A DNA stretch of 64,000 nucleotides from Edaphochlamys debaryana (lineage: Eukaryota; Chlorophyta; Chlorophyceae; Chlamydomonadales): positions 124,001 to 188,000 of the forward strand of contig JAEHOE010000114.1 in NCBI GenBank assembly GCA_016858145.1, in the 5' to 3' direction. Positions 1-12,500 of the stretch are shown in pieces. Every line of letters begins with the position of its first letter. Position 1 is the stretch's first letter. A program made the position numbers and the translations under genes. The notes under the pieces were generated by a model that saw only the letters and a program-made list of their open reading frames with translations, was not told the origin of the DNA and did no database searches.

Positions 1-430
1 CACACATAGCAAGAGGCCCCAACTGTCCTCCCCCCATGACCCTCCCCCGGCTTCCGGCCCCCCCCCACCTCCTTCATGTGATGCGTCCTGTACCCCAGTT
101 GGTTCAGGGCCGCGCACAGACTCATGGTGCCAGTGCGGCCAAAGCCCGCGCCAATGACCTCCAGGCGGGGCTGGGGGCACGGGGGCAAAGGGGAGCGGCG
201 GGCAGAGCAAAGGTGAAGGGGAACGGCAGCAGGGGGCAGGGGAGCGCCTGCCTCGACGAGGGGAGGATTGGGCCAGCCTCGCTCCCTCCCCTGACCCGCG
301 ACCTCTTGCTGATGCTGCTGCTCACCGCAGCGAGGCCGCTCGTTGTCGCTGCGCCACCTGGCGCGGACACCGCGGTCTGCGGCGGCGAGGGCGCGGCGTT
401 TGCGGCTCGAGGGACCGCGGGCGAAGCCAT
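1..430 (-). CDS. Sulfotransfer_4-like P-loop protein, paralog A (5' part only, runs off the left edge)
   Basis: Two exons are visible: 326-430 (35 codons from an ATG at 430) and 69-170 (34 codons). A GTGAG donor follows the first and a GTGGG donor the second; both junctions are phase 0. Exon 2 encodes PRLEVIGAGFGRTGTMSLC and ends in GYRTHHMKE, almost the same as exon 2 of paralog B and the end of exon 1 of paralog C. GxGFGRTGT is the nucleotide/PAPS-binding loop of the Sulfotransfer_4 P-loop family. Exon 2 is 102 nt, exactly the length of the matching exon in paralog B, which supports the splice sites. The N-terminal 35 residues are Ala/Pro-rich and could be a targeting peptide, but this is inference. 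Bases 1-68 are intron. The rest of the gene lies outside the window. The substrate is unknown; members of this family are poorly characterised. Confidence 0.8.
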
Positions 431-1055
431 CTGCTCTACAAAGTGCCGACAGCGATTGGCTGCTGTGTGGAGCCGGTCGAGTCAAGCTGTGTAGGGCGCG
501 GAGCAAAAGCGGCGAGTAGCGGGCTGGCGGCGAGTCAGCCTTGGACGGGAGGGGGCTGGGTCGCGGGGCTTTACACCGCCAGGGCCTCATGGCATGTCGC
601 TCTCCGCCAACCTGCCCTCCCGCCCCCTGAACCCCCCACGGCGCAGGGTCTAGGCAGAGCCTTGCCAGAAGCCACACGCCCCGCCGCAAGCCCTACCCTT
701 TCTTTGGCCTTACCACCACCCCCCCGCTGCCCCCTCAGCAATACCCGCTCCTCCTGCTCTCAACCCACCGGCCCGACGTCGTCCTCTCCGCGGCTCCCGG
801 CCCCATGCCCAGCCCATGCCGGGGCAGCCCGGCCCCATGCCGCGAGCCATGCTCACGCAAGACCCCTCACCAGCCACCTTCCTCACCAGGTGAGACCCCT
901 TGCTCCTTGAACCATGCCCGCGCTCTCTCAGCACACATTTTAGCATCCTGCTAATTTCGGCACTGAGAGGGACAGCAGCCCTAGGGTCACCGCTCCCTGA
1001 CCCCGCCCAGCTCTTCCTCCTGCAGTTCCCCCCACCCAGCTGCGCCCGAGCGTCC
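431..1055. other. Intergenic: 3' flank of the MATH gene and 5' flank of paralog A
   Basis: No coding exon is recognisable. Both neighbours read leftwards, so this stretch should hold the 3' UTR of the MATH gene and the promoter of sulfotransferase-like paralog A. The only specific element seen is a TGTAA sequence on the minus strand at 571-575. Confidence 0.6.
571..575 (-). terminator. Candidate poly(A) signal TGTAA of the MATH gene
   Basis: TGTAA on the minus strand about 480 nt past the MATH stop codon. TGTAA is the usual poly(A) signal of volvocine algae. It is the first such motif downstream of the stop. A five-base motif is weak on its own. Confidence 0.4.
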
Positions 1056-3007
1056 TCAGTAGCCCGCCGCCACGGGCGTAGCCATCATCGGGTGGCTGTA
1101 CCCGACTGGGCCCGGCATCTGCGGCAGCGTCCCCCCCTGGTACGCCTGGTACGGCTGGTATCCTCCCTGCTGTACGGCGCCCATGCTGCCGTACGTGTAC
1201 GGCGCCGCCGTCTGCGGCGGCCAGGCGCCGGGTTGAGGCACGAACCCGCCCGCGCCGGGGCTGGCGAGCACGGGGGAGGGCGGGTAGTAGGCTGGTGCCA
1301 GAGTTGAGCCGTAGCCGCCAGCCGAGGGCGTCAAGTGGCCAGCTGACGTGGCCAGGCCCGTGCCGTAATACATGGCGGCGGCGGCGTGCTGCGCGGTGCC
1401 CATGTGGGGCTGTTGTTGGTACGGGTACTGCCCGTGGGCCTGGCCGGGGCCTGGCCAGGTCTGCCCGCGGGCCTGCATCCCGCCCATGGGCCCCGTGGGG
1501 TGCAGCGCGAAGAGCTGCGGCTGCAGCGCCGCGCCGGTGCGGGCCATGGGGAAGGAGCTGCGGCCTGTGAGCACCTTGACCGTGCACCTGGTCGGGAGGG
1601 GACATGGTCCACACGGAAGGGGGGTGCGGTGAGGGGCAGGCACTGGGGCACCGGCGTCGGGCACCGTTGGCGGGGGTGGTGGCGAGGCAGCGGCCGACCC
1701 GGGCCTGGCCAAGAGAGAGGCGCCGGCGCTGCCGCGGCGGTCGCACCGCTGGCTCCCTCACCAGCACCGCTGAGTCCCCGCCCCGCATCGGCACCGCTAC
1801 CTTGCCTACCGCATCAGCACCCGCACACGCTGCCCTCTTGATACCCCTCCCCCCTTCCCTCCCCACCTGACCACCAGCGTATCGTCTGCCAGGAAGCGCC
1901 GCGCGTTGCGGTGCAGGAAGTTGGCCTTGATGAACTTGGGGAAGCCCGCCACAACGCCGGGGCAGGGCGCCAGCACGGCAGCCGCGTCCGGCGGCGGCGG
2001 CGCGGCGGCGGTTCGGGCCTCGGTGACATGCGCCGGTTTGGAGGAGCTCTGGCGGGCGAGGGGGAGGTATGCTTGGGTTACGTGGGCGGCAGGTTCAGGG
2101 CCCAGCTGCGACGGACTCCCGGAAGGCCAAGCGCTGGGCACAAGCCTTTCCCCCCCTTATCCCGTCGAGGCTTCACCTCCCCCCTTCCTCCCCCGGGCCG
2201 CCACACCCTGTCCAGGATGCTCAGCTCGTACAGCAGGTGCCCGGGCCGCAGGGAGCCGGGCGTGGTGAGGAACAGGCTGACGTACTTGGCGGTGTCGCGG
2301 GTGACACCCGCCGGGTAGACCTCGATGCGGAAGAGCTGGCCGCCCACCTGGAGGGGGGGGAGTTTGGGTTTGAGGGCAAGGGTAGAGGGGTTCGCTTAGG
2401 TGGGGTCTGAGGGGTGAAGACTAGGTACGACGCGGGGAGGGGCATCAGGGGCGCTCGAGGAGAGGGCGTGGGGTACAGAGCGATCAAGGGTAGGGCGGTC
2501 AGGGTCGCCAGAGGCCGCGGCTGGCAGCAAGGAATGGGTCATGGGTTAGGCCTTCAGGGAGCGCCGAGGAAGGGGCTGCAGTGCGCGTAAGCTCAGGAAG
2601 ATGTGGGCGCTTCCTCACCTCGAATAGGTCACTGACGAGTCGTGTGCCGCTCCCCATGGCTCTTGCGAGCGTGTACCCGGTCATCGTGTAGGTGTGAGTT
2701 CCGCACACCGTGTCGACTGCCCGAACCGACTCCGTGATCATGCATCCCGTTTGCCTGAGGGTGGGGTTGCGGTGGATACATGCTTGCTCGCCGCGGTGCT
2801 GCTGGGCGCCGGGGAGATGGGCGAGCGGGGCGAGGTGGCGATGCACACGTACCCCGTGTAGCGGGACACGAAAGGCGTCGCCTCCACTTCGCTGTCCGAG
2901 CTCGTGCTGACTTCCGCATGGTGGTCGGTGCTCTTTCGCCTGCGGTCCTTGGAGCGCGAGCGCGAGGCGGACGCAGAGTCCTTGCGCCGATGGGAGTCCC
3001 GTCCCAT
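1056..3007 (-). CDS. MATH (TRAF-like) domain protein without BTB, Gln/Pro/Gly-rich C-terminus
   Basis: Five exons read on the minus strand: 2853-3007, 2619-2754, 2207-2347, 1867-2048 and 1056-1587; all phases close, giving about 381 aa. The start is the ATG at 3007; the same frame opens upstream without another ATG. Residues 1-52 are Ser/Arg-rich (MGRDSHRRKDSASAS). The MATH domain follows: MITESV, GTHTYTMTGYTLARAMGSGT, LVSDLFEVGGQLFRIEVYP, KYVSLFLTT, LLYELSILDR, GFPKFIKANFL, FLADDTLVVRCTVKVL. This order matches plant BPM-type MATH domains. Those proteins normally continue into a BTB domain that binds cullin-3; here the remaining ~160 residues are low-complexity (Tyr/Gln/Pro/Gly/Ala) with no BTB. 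A substrate-recruiting or scaffold role is inference. The gene is head-to-head with topoisomerase II, with 516 bp between start codons. Confidence 0.85.
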
Positions 3008-3523
3008 GTCGCCCCGTGCGGGCCGAAGGCCCGACACCCACTTGATGGGTGACTTATAGGCTGCTTCTCTACTCCGAGGAGCAGTAAAAGCAATGGGTTG
3101 TGGCTAGCGGTTACCGAAGGGCCATGCGGTCGCGACTGCTTGGCTCTAGCAAGGTATGGTCCCCTCTGCTGCTCTAAGATACGTATGCGAGTGTGTCTTT
3201 CTACGGGCGTCGATGCGGGAACGGAAGTGTGCTGTATGCAGTCACTTGGATTCAGGCCGTACTCCTCTTTAAATGCGTCTTGCGGGAAGTGTGCTGCGGA
3301 GAGCCGCATTCTGTATAGCTCCGTGTATATTTGACAGCTGCTGCTATTAGAGCAGCTAGGTAGGCTTGGCATTCAGCGCCAGCTCTTGAAGGAAGGGCCC
3401 CTCGCCCTCGTAAAGAGCTTATCGCGCAGCTTCTACGTGACCATAACATAGTCATCTCGCCCACTAACATTTTGGCGCGAGGCCTGAGGCCCACCGGCGC
3501 TTGGTCGCAACAAGGGAGCAGCC
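3008..3523. promoter_or_regulatory. Divergent promoter region between the MATH gene and topoisomerase II
   Basis: The 516 bp separate the two ATGs of a head-to-head pair. No coding exon is seen. It is less GC-rich than the flanking exons and holds an E2F-like site near the TOP2 end. Whether both genes share control cannot be told from sequence alone. Confidence 0.6.
3470..3480 (+). promoter_or_regulatory. E2F/DP-like site upstream of topoisomerase II
   Basis: TTTTGGCGCGA lies 44 bp upstream of the TOP2 ATG and fits the E2F consensus TTTSSCGC. Topoisomerase II is a cell-cycle-regulated gene in many eukaryotes, and volvocine algae have an E2F/DP/RB pathway. The match and position are seen directly; function is inferred. 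Confidence 0.5.
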
Positions 3524-6500
3524 ATGGAGGTCGACGTGCGGGAGGATGTGGAGAATGCGCCCGTCGCAGCCAAGGTGTGGACTAGCATCGATCAAGCCAG
3601 CTCTGGTGGTTGCAGGAGACACGCGCGGTCCTGAACGACTCCATGCTTTGCGCAGGGCAAGAAGGTTGTCGCGGCCAAGGCCGCGAAGGAGCCGCTGGCT
3701 CCCAGCAACGTGAACGCAGCGGCTGGGGGCAAGACGATTGAAGAGATGTACCAGAAGAAGACGCAGCTGGAGCACATCATCCTTCGCCCCGACACATATA
3801 TCGGCAGCACTGAGCGCCAGCCTAACCACATCTGGATTCACAATGGTCAGAAGATGGAGCTGAAGTATGTCAACTATCCGCCCGGTCTGTACAAAATTTT
3901 CGACGAAATCCTCGTGAATGCCGCGGACAACAAGGTCCGCGACGCCACCATGGACACCATCAAGGTCGACATCGACACGGTACGAGAGGTCAAGGCGGGG
4001 GGGGGGCGGGGGGCAGGCAGGCGGGCGGGCGAGGGGCAGGGGTACGGGGGTAGCGGGCAGGGGTTTCAGGGGGGAGGGGGCCGAGGGATGGAGCCAAAGG
4101 ATGCATGTACGAGACTCCTGCACACGGCGCCACCCACGGACAAACCCGGTGTCTCGCCGTATGTGCGCAGACCAACAACTCCATCCGCGTGTGGAACAAC
4201 GGCCGCGGCATCCCCGTGGAGATGCACAAGGAGGAGGGCGTGTACGTGCCGGAGCTCATCTTCGGCCACCTGCTGACTAGCAGCAACTACAATGACAGCG
4301 AGAAGAAGGTAAGGACCGTCGGGTTGTCTCTAGCATCGGGTTGTCACTAGCTTCTGGCCTACAGTTGGTCATCATCTACGAAAAGGGACACCGGGAGCGC
4401 CATGGGACGGTGTCGGCGCATGGGCCACATCATACCCTTGCACGTGGGGTCATGGGACGGTACTCCGGAGCCGTGTGGAGGGGAGACGGAGTCCCAGGGC
4501 TCAAGGTTCCTCGGACCTGAACACATAAGCCGCTGGCTTGCGTGTACTGACACCACTCAGACTTCCCACGCCTCTGCACCCTCCGGTACACGCATCACCC
4601 TGGACACACGCCTGCGCTCCCGCTGGCAGCGCCCACACCCAACCCATCTCACGCTTCTGGCCATGCCCTCCCAAACCCGACTCAACCGGACCCGACCCGA
4701 CCCCACCTGACCCGACCCAGATCACCGGAGGCCGTAACGGCTACGGCGCCAAGCTCGCCAACATCTTCTCGACCGAGTTCATGGTGGAGACCTGCGACGG
4801 CTCGCGTGGGCGGCGCTACAAGCAGACCTTCAGCAACAACATGCAGACCAAGGGCACGCCCAAGATCACGGACTGCAAGGCCACCGACAACTGGACCTGC
4901 ATCACGTGCGTGCGGCGTCCCATGCCTCAACCGGTGTCCCTCCGCCTTGCTGTCTGTCTGCACCGTTCCACTGGGCTAACTACTCAACTTCTGACTCAGC
5001 TCCTGCACTCCCCTCCGAGCTGGGCACCACACCACCCCGCTGCAACCGGGGACCTAGCCTGCACGTGGGCACGGCCTTTGCTAATGCTCCTACGGTATCC
5101 CTGAACCTGCTCCTCGCTCCCCACAGCTTCAAGCCCGACCTGGCCAAGTTCGGTATGACTCACCTGGACGATGACGTGGTTGCCGTGCTGCGCCGCCGCG
5201 TGTACGACATGGCGGGCGTGCTGGGCAAGGGCACCAAGGTGGGGTCCACGCCGTTGGGGACGGTGGGGCTGCAAAGGTCACTTCAGGGGCCATTCGTGCC
5301 ATTGAACTAGTGTGGCTTGCCGATAGCTTACCGAGGAGAAGGAAAGGTGGGGGCACTGGGCTTGCAGTCCGGCAGCTTCAAGCCACCTCTCCCTCCTGCA
5401 CGCCCAGATCTACTACAACGGGGAGCGGCTCAACATCAAGTCGTTCCAGGAGTACGTGGACCTGTACCTGGGGCCCAAGGTGGGGCAGCAGGGGAAGCCG
5501 CCAGGGATAGAGGAAAGCATGGGGACGCGGGTTGCTGGAAAAGTGACAAGGGAGGAAAACGCTGCTCATAGCGGGGTGGACGTCGTGTGGGGCGCAGCAC
5601 ACGGCAGACAAGAGGAGAGGTGGAATGGCTGCCCAGAATGTCTCAATAGCACTACACCCCCTGTCCGCAGGAGAACGGCATCCCGCGCTTCTGCGAGCGC
5701 ATCAACGACCGCTGGGAGGTCTGCATCAGCCTCACGGACGGCTCCTTCCAGCAGGTGGGCTGGCAGGAAGGCGCCGTGTGGTCTGCGCAGAGGGCTAGGC
5801 AGGGTGCTTGTGGTCTCCACTTGTGCAGCTGCCTTGCATCACGACAAAAGGGCGACTGGGTACTCAGCACGCCACGGAGGTTCCCAGTATGCTTGGTGGC
5901 GCGGATGCTTGGTTCTATTCCAACCCTTACCGCTTGTCCCCCTCGCACCCAGGTGAGCTTCGCCAACTCCATCTCCACCCAGAAGGGCGGCACCCACGTG
6001 GACTACGTCGTCAACCAGATCGTCAAGTGAGTGCAGCCCACGGCCGGGCCGGGGCGGACAGGGGAATGCGCACAGGCGCGCTGTCAATGGCCGCCGCCGG
6101 AGGGAGCTGGCGCCAAGGGCTCTGTCCTTGGGGGCCCGACTCTAGAGGCGAAGCAGTAAGGGCTGGGTCAGGTGCCAAGGTGCCTACCAAGACGGTTCCG
6201 CACGTGCCTCGTGCAGGCACGCGGTGGAGAAGCTGAGCAAGAAGACCACCAAGACCGCGGCCATCAAGCCCGCCATGGTCAAGAACCACCTGTGGATCTT
6301 CCTCAACGCCTACATCGAGAACCCCGCCTTCGACTCCCAGGTACCCGCGCTCCAGCTGCTTCCCCAGCCCCCCGCGCAACAGTGCATCCGTCCTCACCGG
6401 CCTGACCCTTCTCCTCACACCCTGTGACCTCTTCAAGGTACCCCTCTTGGCCCCTTCCTCACCATCGTTTCCTTTCCTCCTTCTGTACCTGTTTCCACGT

Positions 6501-9500
6501 GCAGACCAAGGAGACTCTGACGCTGCGCTCCACGGCGTTCGGCTCCAAGTGCGAGCTGCCCACGCAGCTGATGGACAAGGTGCTCAAGGCGGGCCTGTCG
6601 GACAGCATCATCAAGTTCGCCGAGTTCAAGAGCCAGAAGGAGCTCAAGAAGGGCGACGGCACCAAGCGCTCGCGCCTCATCGGTGAGGGCACGGCAGCGC
6701 GAGCATGGAGCACGCAACGCGGGGGAAAACTACCTGGGAGCCTCGGGCTTGAGCGCTATAGCCAGGCTCTGAAGGCACCCACCCTCAACCCCTCACCCTG
6801 AGCTTGAAGGTCCTCTCCCCCCGTTCCCTCCCCTCCCAGGCATCACCAAGCTGGACGATGCCAACGACGCGGGCGGCCCCCGCTCCAAGGACTGCACGCT
6901 CATCCTGACCGAGGGTGACTCGGCCAAGGCGCTGGCCATCAGCGGCCTGGGCGTGGTAGGCCGCGACCAGTACGGCGTGTTCCCACTCAGGTGAGCCGAG
7001 CCCCCGATCTGGCCTGGTGTTAGAAGGACTGGTCGCCTACAGCCGGCCGAAGCTTCTACGCAGCAGCATGGTCCGATGTTGGGACTGACCCCGTTGGTTT
7101 TCGATTGCTCGTGCGTTTGCCAGGGGCAAGCTGCTCAACGTGCGCGAGGCCAGCGCGGCGCAGATCGCCGCCAACGCCGAGATCCAGAACATCAAGCAGA
7201 TCATGGGCCTGCAGCACGGCAAGGTGAGGCTAGGGACCTCACGTGCAAGGGGTGGTTGTGGCGAGGCCTGTGCATAGCTGTTTGTACGACATCTGCCGTG
7301 TGCTGCAGGTGTACGACGACACCAAGTCGCTGCGCTACGGGCACCTGATGATCATGACCGATCAGGATCACGACGGCTCGCACATCAAGGGCCTCATCAT
7401 GAACTTCATGCACAGCTTCTTCCCGTCGCTGCTCAGGATCCCCGGCTTCATGCTGGAGTTCATCACGCCCATCGTCAAGGTGCGTGCGTATGCTGGGCCC
7501 CCACCCACCGAGCACTGTTGCGCCGGCTTGCGCGATAGCTGTTGTGACTTGGCCAGCGGGAGGTCCGTGGAAGAGCAGCGCTTGATCGCAAGCGCACCAG
7601 TTGGGCGTCTTGGGCTGAGGCAGTCGGCTGCCTCCTTCCAATGTGTCCGGTTGTACCACCCTCCGTGCTGGCCCGTTAGGCGCGGCGCGGGCGGGAGACC
7701 AAGGTGTTCTACACCATTCCCGAGTACGAGGCGTGGAAGGAGAGCCTGGACAACAACACCCGCGGCTGGGACATCAAGTACTATAAGGGTCTGGGTACCT
7801 CGACCAAGGACGAGGCGCAGGAGTACTTCTCCAAGCTCAACTCGCACCGCAAGGAGTTCGTGTGGACGGGTGAGCCAGGACTCGGGCACGCCGACACCGC
7901 GCTATCTGCAAGGCTGTCTACCCCGGACCTTCTAGTCCCCTCAAGGGCCCACTTGCCATCCTCACGCATCGCTCCGTCACGCAGCAAATGCTGACAATCA
8001 CCCTATTACCCCCCCTCACACCCTCTCCCAACCCCCCTCACCCACGCTTTCACCCCCCGCCCCAGGCGACGAGGACGGCGACGCCATCGAGCTGGCCTTC
8101 AGCAAGAAGCGCGTGGACGACCGCAAGGAGTGGCTCAGCAACTTCGTGCCGGGCACCTTCCTGGACCAGAGCGCCGACAAGATCACCTACTCGGACTTCA
8201 TCAACCGGGTGGGGTGTGCGGATGGTCCCTCACCCCACCTCACGTCTCCAAGCGGCTGTTCCATGCTCCTCCGCGAGGATAGCCAACTGCGCACGTTGCA
8301 ATCTGAACTCCTGGCTGCTGAGGCTCGGCCCTTGGCACCCCCCCCTTCATTTCCTCAGGAGCTGATCCTGTTCTCGCGCGCGGACCTGGACCGCTCCATC
8401 CCCTCCATGCTGGACGGCCTCAAGCCCGGCCAGCGCAAGATCCTGTTCGCCTGCTTCAAGCGCAACCTCAAGAAGGACATCAAGGCAAGCCCTCGCACGC
8501 TACACGCAACCGCACCGTTCATGACACTCCCCTTCCCGTCCAGACGCTCTCGACCACACGCACCAACCCGCCCCCGTCACCCCCACCTGACCACTCCCAT
8601 CCCATCCCTTACCCCCACCATAACCTACCACCCAACAACCCCGCCCCACCTTCATCTCTCCCATCCAATCTCCACCCGCCCCAATACCTCCCCACCCCAA
8701 CGCCCCACAGGTGGCCCAGCTGTCCGCCTACGTGGCCGAGCACTCGGCCTACCACCACGGCGAGACGTCTCTGGCGGGCGCCATCGTCAACCTGGCGCAG
8801 GACTTCGTGGGCTCCAACAACGTCAACCTGCTGCACCCCAGCGGTCAGTTCGGCACTCGGCTGCAGGGCGGCAAGGACGCCGCCTCGGCGCGTTACATCT
8901 ACACGCGCCTGGGCGCGCTCACGCGGCAGCTGTTCAACGAGAACGACGACGTGCTGCTCAACTACCTGAACGAGGAGGGCCAGAGCATCGAGCCCGAGTG
9001 GTGAGCGCATTGGAAGGGCTCCGCCAAGGCTGGTGGTGGGGCGTACCGGCGAACGGGTTTGGTGGAGGGTCAAGTGTTGGGCGGCGGACAGCTGCGCTTT
9101 TCCAGCTTACCGCTCGCCCCTTAGGCTCCGAAGTCATAAGGTGTAGTCGTTGGAAGGGGCGGGAGGAAGGTGGCAAGGCATGAGAGGAAAGCACGTGCCT
9201 CGTGCGCGCAGGTACATGCCGCTGCTGCCCACGGTGCTGGTGAACGGCGCGGAGGGCATCGGTACCGGCTGGAGCACGACCATCCCCAACTACAACCCCC
9301 GCGACATCGTGGCCAACCTGCGCCGCCTGCTCAACGGCGAGGAGCAGGTGGCCATCCACCCCTGGTGAGCTCGACCCGGCTACAACCAGCATGGGCGCTA
9401 TGGGGTGCTGCCATTGCGGGGGTAGCAGCCTGGCCGGCTCATTGTTGTGACTACGTATGGGAGGGGGCAAGGTGGTGAGGGCGCGGTCCTGCTGGTGTGC

Positions 9501-12500
9501 CTCCTCCCTTGCCCCAGGTACCGCGGCTTCAACGGCACCATCACCGAGGTGCCCAACAAGACCGGCTCCCGCGCATACGTGGTGGCAGGCAGAATCGCGC
9601 AGGTGCGGTGTCAGGGCCTCAACCAGCCTGAGCCCCGAGCCTTGAACATAGCGGGTCGTGGTGAAGCTGTAGGCGCTTGCCAGTCCAAAGCCCGTCTCTT
9701 GTCACGAAGAGGCCTTGCTTGAGGGGTTGCTGACTTGGGTGTGTTCTCCCCGCGCAGACCGGGCCCAACACGCTGGAGATCACGGAGCTGCCCATCCGCA
9801 AGTGGACGCAGGACTACAAGGAGTTCCTGGAGGGCATGCTGCGGCCGCAGGAGAAGGCAAGCCAGAGCGCTAGGACATATCTTTGCCTCCACTTCTTCTG
9901 AGCCCCTCGCGCCTGTGCTTAAGCTGCCTTCCCTGGCAGCCCTGCTTCCCGCCTTGCCTGCTAGCACCTGCCTGCCCGCCCACCTCTCCCCTCCCGCCCT
10001 CACCCTCGCCAGCCTCCCTCCCCTCATTCCAACTCCTGATCTCCCTGCCCTCTCACCACCTCTCACCCTGCTTCCCCCTCCCCCTTTCCCCCACAGGACG
10101 AGGCCCCCATCATCGCGGACTACCGGGAGCACCACTCCGACTCCAACGTGCACTTCGTGGTGGAGCTGCTGCCGGGCAAGATGGAGGAGCTGCTGGCCGC
10201 GCCCGGCGGGCTGGAGGCCAAGTTCAAGCTCACCAACAAGATCGCTACCAGTGAGTTCCCCCAACCCAGCTATCCAACCCTGTCAACCTGGGCCCATTGC
10301 CCCCTGCTAGGCCCAGCCCATGCCTCGGGCGCCACCGCCTTGCAGCCCAACTAGGCCCTTGCCTTACTTGCACGACAGATACCTGACCGCCGGGCCGCTC
10401 TGCCCGCAACCCCCACAGGCAACATGATGCTGTTCGACAAGGACGGCCTGATCAAGCACTACGCCAACCCCGAGATGATCATCCAGGAGTTCTTCGACCT
10501 GCGCCTCGAGTACTACGAGAAGCGCCGCATCGCCATGCTGCGGGTAGGGCTCGCACGCACTGCCTGCCATCCTTGCAGCTCGCTAGCTTGCGCGCCACCC
10601 CTGCCCCTCCGCCTCGCCCCGACCGGCGCCTCCCGTGCTCCCTAGCACGCCCGTCGCTTCAGCGCTTGCCGACCCACGTCTGCTAGCTTGCGAACTGCGC
10701 CCGTCTACCACTGCCACCGCCACCCACACCGCTTGGCCCACCCCTGCCCCAGGCCGCCACGCTGGAGCAGCAGCGCGCCGACAACAAGATCCGCTTCATC
10801 CAGGCCGTGGTGTCGGGGCGGCTGGAGGTCCGCAACCGCAAGCGCGCCGACATCGAGCGCGACCTGCAGGCACAGGGCTTCGACCGCCTGGGCAAGGTCG
10901 GCAAGCCGGGCAAGGTGAGCGAGCGGGCCCGCGTGTGAGCCATGGCGTGCGGTGCTGGCAACAGCTTCCCTTGACCAAGACGGGTCCCGAGCCCAAACCC
11001 GCTGCCTTGGACCGGACTCGGCGTCCACACACTCTAAGCGTGTCGGGAGTGCAATACCCGCTCAGCTCTTGGCACTCTACTGCTTACCTCTGCACTCGGC
11101 CGCTGTGGCTGCAGGTGGCCGTCCCCACGGAGGCCGACGCGGAGGAGGGGGACGACACGGGCGCCGAGGCTGAGGCCTCTGCCACGGGCGGCGCCTCGTA
11201 CGATTACCTGCTCTCCATGTCCATCTACAGGTCCGTGCTCCCTTCAGCTTCTTGCGCACGCACCGCGCACATCACCATTTCACCACAAGCGGCCTGTCTT
11301 GCTGTTGGCGAGTCGGCTCGCACCCATCTGCAGGCCAGACCGGCCCCAGCCTTTCAGCATGCAACTCACCATTTATGATTAACCTGCCGGCTACCCCTCT
11401 CCTTACCCTATTCTGCCTGCAGCCTGACCAAGGAGAAGATCGCTACGCTGGAGCAGGAGGCGGCCAAGGCGGCGGCGCGCGTGGACTACCTGGCCAGCAT
11501 CACGGGCAGGGACATGTGGATGGAGGACCTGGACGCCTTCGACGCGGTGAGGCGGGAGTGTCAACCACGCAACGCGCACTGCAGACCTTTTCCGGAACCG
11601 CATCCTAGCTCAGATGCTCGGGAGGCCTGTGTTTTGAGCCACCGCATGTTGCTTAGGCCTGAGCGCCGGGTGCTGCCCCGCAGACCTACAACGAGTGGGA
11701 GATGGCGGAGGAGGTCAAGGCGGACGAGGCCCGGCGCAAGCAGCTGGCGGCCAAGAAGCGCGGCGGCGCAGTGAGTCCACCTTATGCAAACTGTACTACA
11801 CTGTACCGCTCGACTCCTGGCCTCCTCCTACCCGTGTTGCGCCTGACGGCAAGCACAAGTGCAGCCACACGGCCCAGTCGCATGTGCACGCAACCCCCAA
11901 ACCCCCTGCCTGGCCTGTAATTAGGACCCTGTTGTGTGCTCCTGCGCTGCAGGCCCCCAAGGGCAAGGGCGCAGCCGCCAAGAAGAAGGGCGGCAAGAAG
12001 ACCAACGCCTCTGACGACGAAGACTCTGCGGACGACGAAGACTCGGACTTCGAGATGGAGCGCAAGAAGCCGGCGGCACGCGCGCCGCCCAAGCCCAAGC
12101 CGGCACCCCCGCCCGCCCCCGCGGCAGCGCCGCCAGCACCCGCCGCGCCCGCACCCAAGCCTGCCGCCGCTGCCAAGCCGGCGGCCGCTCCCAAGCCCGC
12201 CGCTGCGCCCAAGCCTGCCGCTGCGCCCAAGGCCGCGGCGGCGCCCAAGCCGGCGGCCGCACCCGTGCCGGAGCCCATCGAGGACGACGAGGAGCCCGCG
12301 CCCAAGGCCGCGCCGGCGCCCCGGCCGGCGGCTCGCAAGGCGGCGGCGGCGGGCGCGGCCCGGCGGCGGAAGGTGCTGGACAGCGACGAGGAGGAGGAGG
12401 ACGTGTCCATGTCGGAGGGCTCGGAGGACGATGAGGACTTCATCGAGGACTCGGACTTCGAGGAGGACACGAAGCCCAAGAAGGCGGCGGCGAAGCGGGC

